Part shown: positions 4,889 to 5,484 of the stretch, piece by piece
Layout of the letters: every line of letters starts with the position of its first letter
Position numbering within the stretch: the stretch's first letter is position 1
Assembly: GCA_028703745.1 (NCBI GenBank)
Contig: JAQVME010000110.1
Span: 1 to 5,484 of the forward strand
Reading direction: 5' to 3'
DNA from: Clostridia bacterium
GTDB lineage: Bacteria > Bacillota > Clostridia > Christensenellales > DTU072
DNA: 5,484 nucleotides
Made by a program: the position numbers and the translations under genes
Notes under the pieces: generated by a model
Databases searched by the model: none
Told to the model about the DNA's origin: nothing
Seen by the model: the letters and a program-made list of their open reading frames with translations, nothing else

Positions 4889-5484
4889 TTATAAGGTTAT
4901 GACCTTAAAACTGTCCTTAAGTTCGACTATTCTGTTGAATTCCATTCCAAAATTTCCCTTTGCGGCAAGTTTGTAATACGCTTCGCGGATGAACTGGAAG
5001 CTGCTGCCCACAGGTTGTGACATCAAATATGGCTCGACAAGCGCGCCGCTGACTATTTCGAGGGAGTTCTTGTTGATTCTCTCGTCGAACCGCGTTCTGC
5101 CCTCGGACTCGTCCTCAAGCAAGCTGAAATATTTGTAGAGCTTCGCAGGGACTGCATCCTCGCAACAAAGCCACTGCACGGTAGCTTTGACTTTTATGCC
5201 GCTGTTCTCTTCTCCGCTTTTGCTTCTTTCGATATACTCGCAATGCACGGCGGCGACGCCGCCGTCCTCCGCCATATCCACCGAGGAATATTTCAAAATA
5301 TATGCGCCCTTCAGCCTTATCATACCGCCTTTGACTAACCTGTAATATTTCGGCGGGGGATTTAGCGAAAAATCTCCGGCGTCAATATACAGTTCCTTTC
5401 CGAAGCGTACAGTATGACTGCCGCCGCAGTCGTCATTGGGGTTGTTTTGGAGCTCTATGTCCTCAAAACGCCACTCATCCCAGT
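4889..5484 (-). CDS. glnS: Glutaminyl-tRNA synthetase, C-terminal part
   Basis: GlnRS charges tRNA-Gln with glutamine in the cytoplasm using ATP. Only about the last 198 codons are in the window; the catalytic domain with its HIGH- and KMSKS-type signatures lies beyond the edge. The visible part is the two-barrel anticodon-binding domain. It matches my memory of the E. coli enzyme at many points: NNPND, ELYIDAGDF (E. coli IDRADF), YYRLVKGGMIRLKGAYILK (YKRLVLGKEVRLRNAYVIK), VHCEY, KVKATVQWL (KVKGVIHWV), SLEIVSGALVEPYL (SLVIKQGFAEPSL), FQFIREAYY (FQFEREGYF), and FNRIVELKDSF (FNRTVGLRDTW) just before the end. The frame is open to the window edge, so the ATG at 5323 is internal. It ends in TAA with no GC-rich terminator hairpin before the D promoter. 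A housekeeping neighbour, probably unrelated to the block that follows. Confidence 0.93.
   Translation of the reverse strand, partial: WDEWRFEDIELQNNPNDDCGGSHTVRFGKELYIDAGDFSLNPPPKYYRLVKGGMIRLKGAYILKYSSVDMAEDGGVAAVHCEYIERSKSGEENSGIKVKATVQWLCCEDAVPAKLYKYFSLLEDESEGRTRFDERINKNSLEIVSGALVEPYLMSQPVGSSFQFIREAYYKLAAKGNFGMEFNRIVELKDSFKVITL

Overview
All supported genes lie on the minus strand, so transcription runs from high to low coordinates. Purine-rich AAAGGAG-type ribosome binding sites, one near-consensus sigma-A promoter, moderate GC and short spacers suggest an uncultured Firmicute, probably a gut Clostridia-type bacterium. This placement is inference, because no marker gene is complete.

At the high-coordinate edge (4889-5484) is the C-terminal anticodon-binding part of glutaminyl-tRNA synthetase (glnS), the only gene recognised by name. 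An AT-rich spacer (4743-4888) follows, with a good promoter (TTGAAT - 17 bp - TATAAT). It starts a block of six genes of unknown function.

The block, in order of transcription, is: D (2817-4742, 641 aa), with a RanBP2-like zinc finger, a long charged helix in 5-residue repeats, a short Pro/Val/Tyr motif and a four-helix membrane domain; M1 (1936-2754, 272 aa), a four-helix membrane protein; C (1687-1902, 71 aa), a small soluble protein ending in the same motif; a 207-bp spacer with an imperfect inverted repeat and a possible promoter; M2 (436-1479, 347 aa), another four-helix membrane protein with a very basic N-terminus; B (203-418, 71 aa), a close paralogue of C; and A (149 to beyond the window start), a third, more diverged small paralogue.

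The unifying signal is a motif close to IVQPxxFVPYxxxxQPLL. It is present in C and B, begins in A before the window cuts it off, and is embedded in D between its long helix and its membrane domain. M1, M2 and the C-terminus of D share the same membrane plan, and M1 and M2 share local sequence (GY[LM]...P[EQ]Y.S, then DPIF). The locus therefore reads as repeats of a membrane protein plus a small motif protein, with D carrying both parts in one chain. The simplest hypothesis is a membrane-associated complex in which the motif contacts the four-helix module or a shared partner. No enzyme active site is visible in the block, and its function is unknown.
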